The notes beneath the pieces are model-generated. The model did no database searches, was not told the DNA's origin, and saw nothing but the letters and a program-made list of their open reading frames with translations. Positions 21,714-36,700 of a stretch of 64,000 bases of DNA are shown here, piece after piece. The position numbers and the translations under genes are program-made. Numbering within the stretch: the stretch's first letter is position 1; each line of letters begins with the position of its first letter. This stretch comes from Echinarachnius parma (Eukaryota; Echinodermata; Echinoidea; Clypeasteroida; Echinarachniidae): the NCBI GenBank assembly GCA_037951105.1, contig JBAMJV010003033.1:248001-312000 (forward strand), given 5' to 3'.

Positions 21714-24700
21714 GTAAGTATTCCCCTTGAATGTCCAGGGCTGAAGAAAAGTAATAACATATTCAAACTTCTCTGTATTGCAGTTCCAGGGGGGTGTTGC
21801 ATAAAGAGCTGTGATTCATCGCAAAGTTGTAATTGATCGCAAGTCAGAAAACACGCACACTTGAGCCAATCAGATTTGCGCATTTAGGTGCATTTTCTGA
21901 CTTGCGATTAATCGCAACTTTGCGATTAATCACAACTATTTATGAAACACCCCCCAGGTAGCATTTTTGTTCACCGTTTCTAGGATAAAACCAGAAAATG
22001 AGAGATAATTAAAGAAAGTAATACATGTATTTTATTAGAGATGTAAGACTTAAAGAAAATAATTGCAAATGATAATTTGCAGATGATATGAGAAAGAAAG
22101 AGATGAAGAGAGAAAAGGTATAACTTTTGTGACATTTATTTTATGCAAATATTTTATATAAACATTGATCATTGATAAAATGACACAGTGGTTTTTTTTA
22201 CATTCATATTATAATATATTATACATATATAAGGGAGTCCAAATGTGTTTTATAGAACTCTCACAGAGTTATATGAAATATGACCCAGCACATAAAACAT
22301 CATTGAGCACATACATTTTAAGTCAGAATCTCAGATAAATGCCATTTTGACTTATTTAATATTTGAAAAAACAAATCTACTTAAACAAATAATGATACAT
22401 GTACGGTCATTTGTGACACTTTCAATATCTTCAATGGTATTTTCTCTTTATTAATTGGGTAAGAACTTCATTACTTAAAGAAAATATAGTGTATTTTTTA
22501 GCTAGATATTCTAGTAAATAGTGCAATAGTACTAGAAGTATCAGATATTATATCTATTAGTACTAAGAAACGCTTGTAAATTGTGATTTGATTGTTCTCT
22601 TTACAATGGCTTGAAATTATTACTTTGCAAAGATGGTGCAAAAGCTGCAGCTAAGAGTAAGTTCTAGCCAGAAACACGGCTTGACCTATGAAAATATGTG
22701 TTTGTGTTGTACACGTGTATGTGTCCCTTTTGTTTGGTTGAAGTTCCTGTGATATTTAGAAGCACTTGAAATTATGCACTTTGACTTTTACTCACTATTT
22801 GCTGTGTAATTTCTTTAGACATTGTGTGTTGATAAACACTCGGCGTAATAGATATTATGACTGATGTCATTGAATATGGTGCATTTCAGGAATTTGAAAT
22901 GAGTTTTAAAATAAATGACAAAAATGCTGAAAATTCTATCTAGGCTTGAATCGATGAGATTTTCTAGATTATGCTCTGGCGAAATGCAATCATTACATAC
23001 ATGTATTTCCAAAATATCCAATTACTAATTCAGATGTTATATTATTTGCATTTTCTATGTTCTAAAATACTAGAAATGAAAAGTTACTTTGTTTTGTAAA
23101 CTTTATTTTGCTAACTTTGTACAAATTGTAAAAAGTTTCACAAGTTAATAGTCAAGGGACTATGCATGATTTTCAATTATTCATCCTAACAGTTTCCAGT
23201 AGATAGGTGGGGATGAATAGGATACAAACATACCATTTTAGATTGAGCAATAAGTTAATTTGGACTTTACAAATTTATTTAAAAATTCAGCTAAATAATA
23301 TACAAATCTTCTTGTCAATTTTGTCCATTAAGTATGATTTAATGAGACTTTTCGAGTGTTATAGAATTTAAAATGTCTAGTACATAATGGTCCAAGGTGA
23401 CAAGTAGATATATGAGATAAGTGTTTTGTTTTTAGCTTTTATTCACAACAAACGAATAATAACATTTGAACGTACACCTGTGTGTGCTTGTTGTTTAAGT
23501 TCTATAAATGATAACATTACTTTGATTGTGACGTTGAGTAGTGCTACTAATACTGATAATTGTTTCACATCATTGCTTTATTTTCTGAAATATTGATATT
23601 AATTATTATTATCGTGATGATGAGTTTGTTAGTCGTGGTTTTTCAAAATGATACATTAGGGCTCAGAATTAGCACTGGCCCAGAAGGCCAGGACCAATCA
23701 ACATTATAGCTTAAATCAGAGATCAGGCCACTAAAGTTTCATTAGTGCAAAATTGTACATGCCCAAAAGGACAAACAATAACGTGATATACACCGTGTCC
23801 CAGAAAAAACGAAACCGGGTTTCATGGCAGAAATTTTATGTTATAATGAATAATTTCCTTGATGATATATATATGTCTGAAAAGCTATGTGTCTCTTCTT
23901 TTATTTGATATACAACTTATGGCACATAATTCACGCATGACTGAATTAGAACGATAGAAAGTGGTGTTACCAAAATTCAATTTGCGCGCAGAAATTGCAA
24001 GTTGGGTGATGTTTTGGGGAGAGTTTTAAGAGTAGTAAACGTACTTATTTTGAAAAAGGACAGACACCGCATGAAAATTCATAATTTTATCTTTTATATG
24101 ACACCTCATGATTAAAAAATAAATTATATATGCCAGAGAACGAATACAATGAAAACATGCTTGATTCCAGCCCAAATGAGTAACTTTCCTGATATAGCCT
24201 GTTTCCTGATCCCCATGTTTGTGTAAATTCACTCATGCATCAAAGTCCATTGTCAGCTGCTAGTCAGGAAAGCTGAGCGACTTCTTACTCAACTTTCACT
24301 CATTCGGGCAGAAATCAGGCATGTTTTCATTGTACTCGTTCTCTGGCATAAATCATTTATTTGTTTAGCATGAGGTGTCATGTAAAAGATAAAAATATGA
24401 ACTTTTATGTGGTATTTGTCCTTTTTAAAAATAAGTACGTTTACAACTCTTAAAACTCTCCCAAACTTCAAATTTATGCGTGCAAATTGAATATTGGTAA
24501 CACCACTTTCCATTGTTCTAATTCAGTCATGCTTGAAGTATGTGCCATAAGTTGCACATCAAATGAAAGAAGAGACACAGAACTTTCCAGTCATATATAT
24601 ATCATCAATTAAATTATTCATTATGACAGAAAATTTCTGCCATGAAACCCGGTTTCGTTTTTTCTGGGACACGGTGTATTCAGGCTACCATATTCAGGTT

Positions 24701-27700
24701 ACGGCCACAAAAATGTAAACAAACCTTGTTTTTACTTGTCCGTCTGGACCAGAAGGAAAAAAAGCATGACAAAAATTGCCCATTGAGAATGGAAGGACAA
24801 TAAAGTTAGTCAGTGGTTGTATTTTTGAGTTAATCTTGTTAAAAGTTTGGGTTCCTTGTAGAAAATGAATTTTATCCGTTAATATTCCCAAAATTAGAAA
24901 TACGATGTAAATTGGCATCATATAGAGAAGACTCCTATAGAATTCAAGATTGTATGCAACTCTGTATTGCTAAAAGAGACGTAAAGAATGTTAAGCGTGT
25001 TGATGCGTGGGGAATGCAATTTTGAACTAGGCTAGTTTGTGTGCTCTGCATTAGAAGCCAGTATACATGTATTATGCGCCATGCGCAGGGCGGTCGCAAG
25101 ATGGCACTGCACATATGATTTATTAAAACCCTTCTCACTCTCACCTGGGCCCTGTTGCAGAAAGTGATACAATCAATTGTAAGTTTTAAAAAAGTGTGCA
25201 TTTCAACCAATCAGATACGCGCATTTAGTCACACAATTGATTGTATCTCTTTCTGCAATAAGGCCAAGATGTTCAAACATTTTATTTTCCGCTTTAAATT
25301 TCCTTTTTTTAGTACCGCTAGCTGCCCTGATCTTCTTGTTTGTGATCATCGGCTTCCTGGGGTTCCTAGTCTTCCTCTTCATGTGCCTCAACAAGATGGC
25401 CTGCTTCGCCAACTGTGGAGGATGCCCCTGCATAGAGGATGATGATAAGAAGAAGAAGAAGCAGGATACTCAGGCTATCTTGGGTAAGTAGTTCATAAAC
25501 TGTTTCATAAATGTAGAAGCTTGAATTCTTAATTTAGCCTGGACACATTCTTCCAGGTCAATTTAGCTCGTTTAGCCCACTGTTTTATGGAAAGCCAAGT
25601 AAATTACACTTTAACATCAAAGGCTTCCTCTGTTTTTTCTTCACTTTTTCTAAATTTTTCTTTCTTTCTTTCACCTTGTTTTAACATCTGAGGGTTTGGG
25701 GTTTCCCCCAATGATGGGTTCATATAATACAGATAAAATGGCATGTAAACCTTAACAATCAACAATAATTGTCCTCTTTTGGCATACTTATAATAAACAC
25801 ACAAACAAAATTGAAATAAAAGGAAAATTAATTGCGTTAGGGAACTCAATCTACTTGGCAAATTTCTCACTTGTTCCTTGATAGGATTTATATGGAAGGA
25901 GTTCTTCTTTTGTCTCAGAGTTGAACAGAAATTGCAGTTGTCCGATTGAATCAGGGATTGGGCAACCAAATTAGACCATCTATGAAATTTTACTTGTTCA
26001 ATGTCAATTTTTACTTGTCATGGCCCGTATTTGAGCAAGTGCTAGTGTGAAGCCTTGACCATTACTCTTTGTTCTCTCTGTCTAGACGAAACGTTTGGAT
26101 ACCAGGAGGTGGAGTCGTCCTCGGACAGCGAGGATGAGACCATCCTGCGCTACCAGCAATCTCTGCTCCCTCCTGCAAGCAAACACCAGCCAATCACCAA
26201 GAAGCTAAAGAAGCCAACAGCCGTCAGGATCGAAGGTAAGCTACCTTATTTCTTCTCATATTGCACTCAAAGTTAACCTGTTCCCTACAAGATTTGACAA
26301 TCCCCATACGGACATAGGATTATTACAGGGACCAAGAGGTTCCCATGGGCAGTGGGTTAAATAAGAGTCGGTAAGTAGCCCAAGCTTTCCATCCAACCAG
26401 AATCTTTGTCAGAGGTAAAAAGACAAAAATGGATCAAAGGCGTTGTCCCATGATGAGACTGGGAGCTTACGACATCATAGACATGGTGTGACTGAGATTG
26501 CATGAGACTAATTTTTCTGCAACTATTCTCGTGCAAACATCCATAGTTTTGAACTGTGAAACTGCAGCCTTGCCCCTTACAAACAGTTTTTAATGGTGCT
26601 TAGGACATAGACCTCTTTACACAACACACATTTTTTCGTTGCAATGCTAGAGATCGGGAGTTGAATTGGAACCTAGCTGGAACAGCAATTTTGTCTTCTT
26701 GTGGGAGACCGTCTTAAGTCTTGATTTAGGTTACTCTCTGTCTGCTTCAAGCTGCAATTGCAATCAGTGTTCACTATTTGTCACCATTTACTGAAGAAAG
26801 ACGTTATGAGGAATGATGCGTTTTGCAAACTTTTAATGTTGCAATTTCTTCAGATGTGAGATTTTTGTTTTCTGTGTACAGCACATATCGAGGATTCTCA
26901 TTAATATTTTACCCATTTTGGTCTAAAATCTGGTTTCGAACACAAGGGTCCATAGGTGTACCAAGGGGGGGGGGGGGGGGGGGGGGGTGTTTGGGGTGTT
27001 TGGGGTGTTCAACACCCAGCTTTAGCAAAACAAATTGTACTGTTTTAGGTATTCAAACACATCCCAACTATGCCACTGAATGGATATTATAGGGTCTATT
27101 AAACATGTGTACAATACTAAATTGAAAAATTGGTCAAAAAGATGTTTGACTATCAGAACAAGTATCAACTTCACATTTCTCTCAATTTTCTCCACTTGTG
27201 CGATCCATTTCTGGTACTGTATTACAGCATAATCTTGCATGTTGTTCATTTCTATACATTCCACAAAATATATCCATTTGATTCAGCCTCAGAGATATAT
27301 ATGTCAATCATTCCTTTTGCTTCCAAACTGACTCAATGTATACATTGTATAATTCACTGATATCTGGAAAATATGGACTACATAATTATCATCTTTATAT
27401 TGGTGCAGAAAAGCATACACTGGAAAAGTATGTATAAATAAATGGCACACATTCAGACTCAACGGGCTTAGGAGGCCATAATAATTTTATTTCATGTACA
27501 TGGCCATTATTATTATTTCAGAATATAAAAAGTACTGAAATTAGAGATGGCATTGTATTGACTATATAGTTTTTAAAATGCATCCAAAAGCCATTCAGTT
27601 TTCTAACTTTGTCATCAGATTTAAAAAGGAACTTTTTGATAAATTATTAGGAATAAGTATTCTTAAACTGCCTGCTGCCACTATTAAATTTTGCGATATT

Positions 27701-30700
27701 AAAGTTTCTCTAAAAAAACAGTGGCAATAATATTAGAAAATACTTTTAATATGCAATCAATTAGGTATGAATTATAAGAGAATGTTTTGTATTATGGTGA
27801 TTGATTTATTTTTAAAATATTAGAAATAGCGTTCAGTTTATCATTTATTTCAAAGAAATTAAGTGCTCATAAACACATTATTCAGGTGCAAGAATTGTGC
27901 ATGATCTTTTATTTCATACACAGTTCATTTTATGCATGATTGCAAAGCCAGCATTATAAATTAATTTTCATATCAACATGGGTTGTATATAATTGGGGAT
28001 GTTGAGAATAATATCACATTCAGTGCTCAATTCTCCCTAAAAGACACATCTACAAACTTGGAGACATCCATACAGAGAGAGGCAAAGTGATATGTGCAAA
28101 CATATGAATAGATGTGTACCATAACTACACAATACCATAACTACACGAATAAGAGAGCTGTTCTTGTGGAAACTCGGAACACACATTGCAAAGATGTACA
28201 TATCTGAGGTTTATTATGATCGTTACTAGTCATACACATGTATATTATGTCTTTTTAAATGACTTGGTAATTTAAACTGATTGGGGAAATTATCAAGCTT
28301 TGAACAATTGTAATGTTTTCTCTGAAGCCAGTGTTCTTTTGTTTTTCTTTAATTTCCTTTAAATGCTCTTCTCTTAGCAAAAACCTGTCAATTTTCAATA
28401 AAATGTGTACTTACTATTCTGCAAGCATAGACACATTATAAACTGATATGTAATTCTCCCATCTTATTAATACTTTCGTACTTTTTGTAAAACGATGACA
28501 CAATTTGCAAGCATTAATTAAGGGTAGCTCTGCAATTGGACTTCACTATTAATTTGTAATACTTGCTATTTATATTTAAGCATTGATTTGAATATTATCT
28601 TTTGTACAAATGCATTCCAGGTGAAAAGTTATTTATTCATTTACAGTACATACAATTGAAAATGATATTTACTATTTTATTTGATGGATTGAACTTTATG
28701 GGATTTCAAGGACTGTTTCCATTTGTTAAATATTTATATGCATTAAGTCTGCATTTTATGCATTTCTTTAATACTCATACCCTACCTATAGCTACATGTA
28801 TATTATGAAATAACATCAAGAGATGGTGATACAGTCACCACTTTGTTTAATTCTTTCTGTTTTATGTCATTGGCATGTGCTTTTGGAGACAAAATACAGC
28901 AAAGCATGAGCAACTTGCAAAGTTAATTAATGGCTTATATGATATCTTTTTTTAACTTCAATAAAAGAACTGGTATGTCGGGTAATTGGGTTTATCAAAA
29001 AAACTGCCAAGCATTTATACAGTGAAACCTGTCTATAAAGCCCATGCAAGGGTCTTGATATTAAGGGGGTGATCTTTAGAGACAGTTTCATTTACATTTC
29101 CTTGGAAGGCAAGAAGGTGGTCTTTACATACAGGTGGTCACAAGAGCAGACTTGACTCTACTTATCAGTTGTTAACATTTTCACAGTACTTTCTTGTTTC
29201 TACTTTCTACTTTCTGTTGAGGTATACATTATATAATCTTCCTTTTTTATTTTGTTATTATTAATTTTTATTATTTATTTGTTTTGTTGGATATATACAA
29301 CAAATACTATCTTGTTCTCATTTTTGGTAGATAAAATATAACAAATTGAAAACAAAGTCCATTTTTATTATGTGTTAATTTGTTTATACATGTAACTGTG
29401 TGTGCGTTTGTGTGTGGCATTGGCTTTTGATGGACCCAAAGTTAATGTGACAAGTATAAGATTACTTCTCAAACTTGAATTTATAACTATATCACGTTTT
29501 GAGAATATTGTCATGAAATTGTTACCTTTTTTCGCTTGTCTACAGAAACATTGTCATGACAGATATATACCTCTTTTTTTATTTCTGTGAATTATAATGT
29601 ATGTTCGCGAAAATGAACCCCTTTTGGGGCCAAATTGTGACTGATCATGCATACGCACTGACAAAATGAAGTGCCACCACTTGGTATTCAAAACCTTACC
29701 TCTCGTATAAATGTAGTTAACTGCAAATGGTTCCTCATTCACACAAGAAACGTTCTCATGAATTGATTTAAATGCTTCATGTTGGGATGTTAAGAACGAG
29801 GAGAAGATGGACGCCTGTTTGTTCACGATGTCCTCGTCATAGGAGCGCCTATGCCCCCAGTGCCCAAGCTCAAGTTACAGCACTATGAGGGGGAGAATGA
29901 GGACCTGCTGGGCATGGATGCTGATAGTATTGAGCTGAAAGGTTTGTGTGTGTGTGCGTGCGTGCGTGTGCGTGTGTTTGTTTTTATCTCTAACATGAAA
30001 CATTGCACATCAGTTCCACCTTAGCTGCACAGTGCAATCTGGTCTTTTTCATTAATCAATTTATTCAATTTACGATATGATAATAACAAAATGGTTGTAA
30101 AGGTATAAAGGAGAGGCTGACATTGACAACGATGAAGTTGATGTTGGTATCGAGCTGAAAGTTTTGTGTATGTGTGTGAGTTTGTTATCTCTAACATGAC
30201 CAATTGCACATCAGTTTTAATCTAGATAGTTCCTTTATGTCAAAATCCTTCATAATCATTAAAAAATCCTTCATAATGTTAAGATGAGAATGCTGGAATG
30301 GGTTGTATTGTAATGCAATGAAAATGGCGATGATATCGGCAAGGGTGACAGTTACACTGTTATAAAACTGGAAGGTTTGTGCGTGTGTGTGTGTGTGTGT
30401 TAGTTCTCTCTAACATCACAGTGTCCATATACACTCCTTGGAACGTTCTATAACCTACCCAATTATATCTATAGCTAACTCAACTACAATAAAAAACAAA
30501 GTTCCTTCCTCAACCTATACATATATTTTAAACTGTTAATAATTGAATAATACAGCTAAGAGGCTGATGAGTGTGTTGCAGTGATATTTACATGATGAGA
30601 TACATTATGTCAGAGTCATGGATGAAAATGATATATCAAACTGTTCGGCTTGTGAGTGTGATTTTTAGAAGTATTTAATACCTCTAATTTGATGCACCTA

Positions 30701-33700
30701 TGTTGTCATAACCACTCTGCTTACCTTACTAGTAACTTTATGACTTGATTGCATCTAGGCCCTAAATACTTTTGTTAAATAGGAACAAATGATTGACATT
30801 GGAATCTATAATGAAATTTGATGATCTTGAAAATAGGTCTAAATTCATAACTTGTATCTATCTCTATCAAAATAAAATCTTGTAGAACATTTTCCTGTTC
30901 TACAGTATGTCAAAATATAAAAATAATACATTTTTGTATAGTGTACTTTCATATAACTCTTTCCTTCAAATATATTTCTAGAGAACTTTATTTGTAATAT
31001 GCTAACCAAATCAATCAGATATTGGATAAATTTGAAATTTTATGTACCGACATAAAAAGCAAACAAGTTCCAGTTGAAATGATAAAGATAGCAATTTGCC
31101 AAGAAGGGAAAGAGACACTATTTATATTTCTTAGGTCATAGAGCTAAAGTGTGGTCATGTCTATTAATACATTTGGAGTGAATCATTGTATGCTGTGAAC
31201 ATTTGGGTTTCTTTAAGAGTGTTTATAACTCACCTTTTAATATAATGTAAATTTGGAACTAATACAGTACTAGTTGATTGGTGAGGACTGTTCTATTTAC
31301 ATTTTAATTTAAGGAATAAAAGTTCCTTCATTGCTTATATTACAAGATGGTATCTAAAGAGAAACATAAAGATGGTAAATTATTTTTTTTAAGCATGAGC
31401 AACTTGTACAAATCACTGAAATACAGTATGGTACAAGTATGTGAAAAAAGGAAATAAAATAAAGCAAAAAGAACAAAAAATATCAAAACAATAAGCTCAT
31501 AAGTGGGTGACCATCCAATTACATTGTCAAATACAATTGTATGGAGTACATATTCAGGGAAAAAAAATCATTATTGTGAACACGCTAAATACATGGGGGA
31601 TAATATCAGGCAATCTCAGTTAATCATAATAATACACTCTGATAGTATTATACACTTACAGCACGCGTACTGTTCTCTTATTATAATTGCTGGATACAAA
31701 TATGGAAGAGTCGAGGAGACCACCTGTTGCCCATATTGATTGCTACAGATTTTCCCATTGTATCATGTTTAACCCTTTAAAGATGATCGCTATTCAAACT
31801 ACATGGGTTAGGGTCATGGAGAAAGTATGTATTAGATCAAATATTCTTGAATGGGTTAATACTACGCAGTGTATATTACATGTGTACTACCACTCTCAGT
31901 ATATTCATAGTTTAGAAGAGTACAAGCATTGTGTTGTTGAAAATAAATAGCTGCACCAGGTTTGCAAAAATGAGTGCTTATGTGTGTGTGGGAGGGGTGG
32001 GGTCAAGGGGGGGGGGGGTTGTTACAGCCGTGTTTTTTTTTTTGGGGGGGGGTTTAGGGGGTTGGGGCAAATATGTGTACAAGCTTAAACAATTAAAAAG
32101 CTCATTCTGACAGGGTGGGATGGGTTGAGTATACTGGGAGTGTTTTAATGTTTGTCTCTGTAATTGTTACATGTGAGTTTTTTATCCAAGCGTGGTGGGA
32201 GGGGGGGGGGGGGGGGGGGTCTGAGGTATTTCGCCTGAATATTTAGCAATATCACTGAAAATTAGCTAATTTTGCCCAAAATGTGATGGTTATTAAATTA
32301 TATAGCCGGAATATGAGGTGATTTCTACCCAAATATTGGTGTTTGGGGGAGGGGCAATGCAGCTCCCCAGGCCCCCAGCCTCATAAAGGTATGATTTGAT
32401 ATTCCTCACTTATTGTGTGAAACAAAGAACTTCAGTTAAAGCAGCGTTGTATGATGGCGCTATCTTCCCAACACGGCTGTATGGCATTGATTAGAAGAAT
32501 TGCTGGTAGCTGGATTCACACTTCAGCAGGACTTCAAATCTTAATTAAAAATGGAATCTGATAGTGGCATGGCTCTGATGGTCTGGGCTATCAATAAAAT
32601 TAATACTCTCTGTTTGCTATATTCTACCATGTAAAATGTAAGTATAATAAACATATACACTCATGCAGACGTACAATTTTTTGCACTAGTGTGAGGACAA
32701 TTATTATGTGTAATAAAGTTGTTTCTCATTCTCAGATGTGTGATGACATACAGTGTAATAGAGGACTAAATGTATACTACTTTGGAGGAAAGTTTTAATG
32801 CTCTGTCAGACAAACACTCATGTAACGGATTTACTCTCAAACGCACAAAAAAAATAGTGTTACCATTTCTCACACAGGTACACATACACAAACACACACA
32901 GTCTTTAGTCTTTAGATAAAAGAATGCAAATATATACGTTATTGGCAATATGAGGGTTAATATTTCATCAACATTATTTTTTTCGAAATATTATAGTTGA
33001 AGAAAAATAAAACAGTGAGAAAGAGTTGATAGTAAATATGGTTAACTATGGTAAACTACATGGTAAACTATGGGCATGGGCATATGGGTACAACAAATTC
33101 CTTGGGGAAGGGGGGGGGGGAGGAGAGGGGATGAGTTTTTTTTTAGCGTGAATAAGATACTTCCTGATTTCAAAAGCAATCATCATCCTCAAGATAAAGA
33201 CATTGGTTAATTTTTCATCTTACAATTGTGAGTTAGTTTTTCCTGATATGAAGATAATTTCCCCTCCGTATTAGGGGGGGGGGGGGGGCTGCAACCCCCT
33301 AGCTCCTGCATGCCCCTTACATGCATATTGCATGAACACAAAGGATTACCAGCTGTAAGCGTATTGATTTGTACCTCCCTGACACAGCATTGTTGCACTC
33401 TCTTGTGTTCAGAGAAGTCCATCCCTAACAATGGCCTTGGTATTGATATTTCAGTACGGACTGTAGTACTATAAAACATAACTATGTATTTGGATTGTAA
33501 ACAGTATCCCTACATATCTGTGCATATTGTGAAGTTACATAAATGTAAATTCCACTTGCAAAGGTTTTTAATAATTTACAAATGTAAATTACACTTGCAA
33601 AGGTTTTTAATAATTTACAAATGTAAATTACATAAGGTTTGCATATTTGTTTTCATGAATTCTTTTTGCTATTATCAGATACATATCCTTTGATGGGACT

Positions 33701-36700
33701 GTTCGCAAATTATATACTCAATTGCGTTGCAACTAGAATATCTCTCCCTTTCTTCTTTAGTCTGTACAGTAACAAACAATTCTGTAAAATACTGCCATTG
33801 ATTTTTTAATACCTCATATCCACCCTTCCTAGGCATTGCTATTTTTTAAAAAGAAAGCCTTACTTTTCATCACTAAATTGTAATTAAGTGCAATTGTCAC
33901 AGAATTGTAGCAACAAGAGTCGCACACCAATGGTAATGTAACTCCAAAACTCAATCATTTATTATCATACTATCTGTCAAATATTGTATAAAAATGTACC
34001 AAATAAGCAAAGGGATAGAAAATAAACTGAAAATCATTTTGAATAGTGTGTCACTCCAATTTTAAGTTAGTTTTTACACTGCAATATAGAAACGATGAGA
34101 GCTTCTGATATATAATTGGTATCACCATCTTTGTGATGAGTTGTCATTAAAACAATGAAATATTTTAAAGTAAAAGTGCAATTCAGGCAGTTTTCATATA
34201 TAATTGAAGAAGGCATTTTACTTTCTACCGAGAGTAAGTGATATTTCAAATTTACTCACATACTCACAGTTATAGTTATGTAGTGCATATGTTGTATACA
34301 CAGTATGAAAAACCCTTTCTCTGCATTAGTATTGATTTTCCAAAGAATACTTCATTGATGGCCAATTGTTGCAAACGTTCGCGCTGTGGTTGAAAATCCA
34401 ATAGTAAGAAAGGAATAGATTCACTCTCCCAAACCGTGTTGATATACTGTAGTGCGATGTTTTTCATTGACAAGTATATTGTTTTGCCTATGTGCTTCTA
34501 CCAAATGGCAAATTTTTTGTTTGTTTTGTTGTGAATTTCATCAGTGTTTGCCGTTTGCGGCATTATCTACCACTGGAATTGTGGTGATGAGTGCTGACTC
34601 GAGAAAGACAACAATGTGTTGTGAATAATGTTTCTGTTGGATGTCCATGTGCCCAGAGGATGATTTGTTATGAATACTGACAGATGGACAGGTGTAGAGA
34701 AGGTACCAGATGAAGGCTGTTGGAGAAGCTAGAGCAATTGGGATTGCCACAGTTTGCAATTCATGATTCCATGTTGTAAATCCAATAAAGATTGCCACAC
34801 ATTACCTTTTCTCATTCCTAGTGTAAAGAGACCAGTTAGTGGAACTCTTCAAAATGGCTTTTGACGAGTTTACTCAAATGATTGGGAACTTTTTTAGTTC
34901 CATTCGTCCCATGAAGGATGAAACCGTCTCAGATCAAGCAGAGAAAGAGCGCATGCTCCACTCCGACTCGGAGCGGTTAGGTGCCGAGGACAGTTTCGAT
35001 AGCACCGATAATCCGCACGAGACAGATACGTTCCTTGGGGATAGGGGTAAAGTTCCTAGGCTAGGAGATGACTATGATTACAGTGATCCTGGTGGTGAGC
35101 TGCAAAAAGCCGATGAGGAGGAGGAGAACGACTTAGAGACGATACAGGAAGGGCAGGTCCTTTCCGTGCCCCCTTCCCCCGGCCCCTATGCAACGGACAG
35201 TGACCATTTTATGAGCGAGGGGACGTCGACGTCGGACTTGAGCGACATCTCCAGCTCTAAGAGCTTGCCGGTCAATAGTAGACTTTGGGTCGGTAGTGAC
35301 CAGAGACAACAACTCTTGCCCAGGAGCGGGTCCGAGAACCTGAGTGTGGCTACTAGAGACAGGAACTACAAGAAGAAAATCATGCTCTCGCAACGATACT
35401 CACCACGAGGATACTATGGTAGGAATTCTTTGTCGTTTTTTGTTGCCCACAAGTTGGGCAAGTAAATTAATGGCCTCTGAAATTTTAGAGGCCCAAAATC
35501 AAAATGTATGTAAGGTGGTCCCTCAATAAATAAAAACATAACAATTGCTTTCTTCAGTAGATAGAGACTTAGTATTGTATATTAAAAACTTCCTGACCTA
35601 ATTTATGGTGATTTTATCTAACTTTAGTGTAAAATAGTAATATTTGTATTTTAGAAGAGAAAGACAAGTCATTTCTTTCTAGTTATCATTACTTAGAAAT
35701 GCAAATTCACAGTAATAGAAGCACACCAGACTGAGTAAAAAGAAAGGGGTCCGCTCGCTAGTCATAAGGACTGCTATTCATAAGGACCGCTAGTCATAAG
35801 GACCGCTAGTCATAAGGACCACTAATCATAAGGACTGCTATTCATAAGGACCGCTATTCATAATCCAAGAAGAGGGTCGCTATTCATAATATGAGAAGAG
35901 GGTCGCTAATCATAATACAAAATCGGGGTCTTTATTCATAGGGATCCCTATTCATAATACGAGAAGAGGGTAGCTATTCATAATACGAGAATAGGACCGC
36001 TACTCATAAAACGAAATGGGGGTCGCTAGTCATAATACGAGAAGAGGGTCGCTAGTCATAATATGGAATGAGGGTCGCTATTCATAATACGAGAAGAGGG
36101 TCGCTACTCATAATACGGAATGAGGGTCGCTAGTCATAATACGAGAAGAGGACCGCTACTCATAATACGGATTGAGGGCCGCTACTCATAATACGGAATG
36201 AGGGTCGCTATTCATAATACGAGAAGAGGGTCGCTACTCATAATACGGAATGACGGTCGCTAGTCATAATACAATATGTTATGACTAGCAACCCTCATTC
36301 CATATTATGAGTAGCGATCCTGTTCTCATATTATGACTAGCGACCCTCATTCCGTATTATGAGTAGCGGTCCTCTTCTCGTATTATGACTAGCGACCCTC
36401 TTCTCACATTATGACTAGCGACCCTCAATCCGTATTATGAGTAGCGGTCCTCTACTCGTATTATGACTAGCGACCCTCTTCTCGTATTATGACTAGCGCC
36501 CCTCTTCTCCTATTATGACTAGCGACCCTCATTCCATATTATGCATAGCGACCCTCTTTTCGTATTATGAATAGCAGTCCTCATTCCGTATTATGAGTAG
36601 CGGTCCTCTTCTCGTATTATGACTAGCGACCCTCTTCTCACATTATGACTAGCGACCCTCAATCCGTATTATGAGTAGCGGTCCTCTACTCGTATTATGA

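Noticed and set aside
34541-34798. 85-codon minus-strand frame before exon B
   Set aside because: AT-rich intron or promoter sequence; no homology or splice context.
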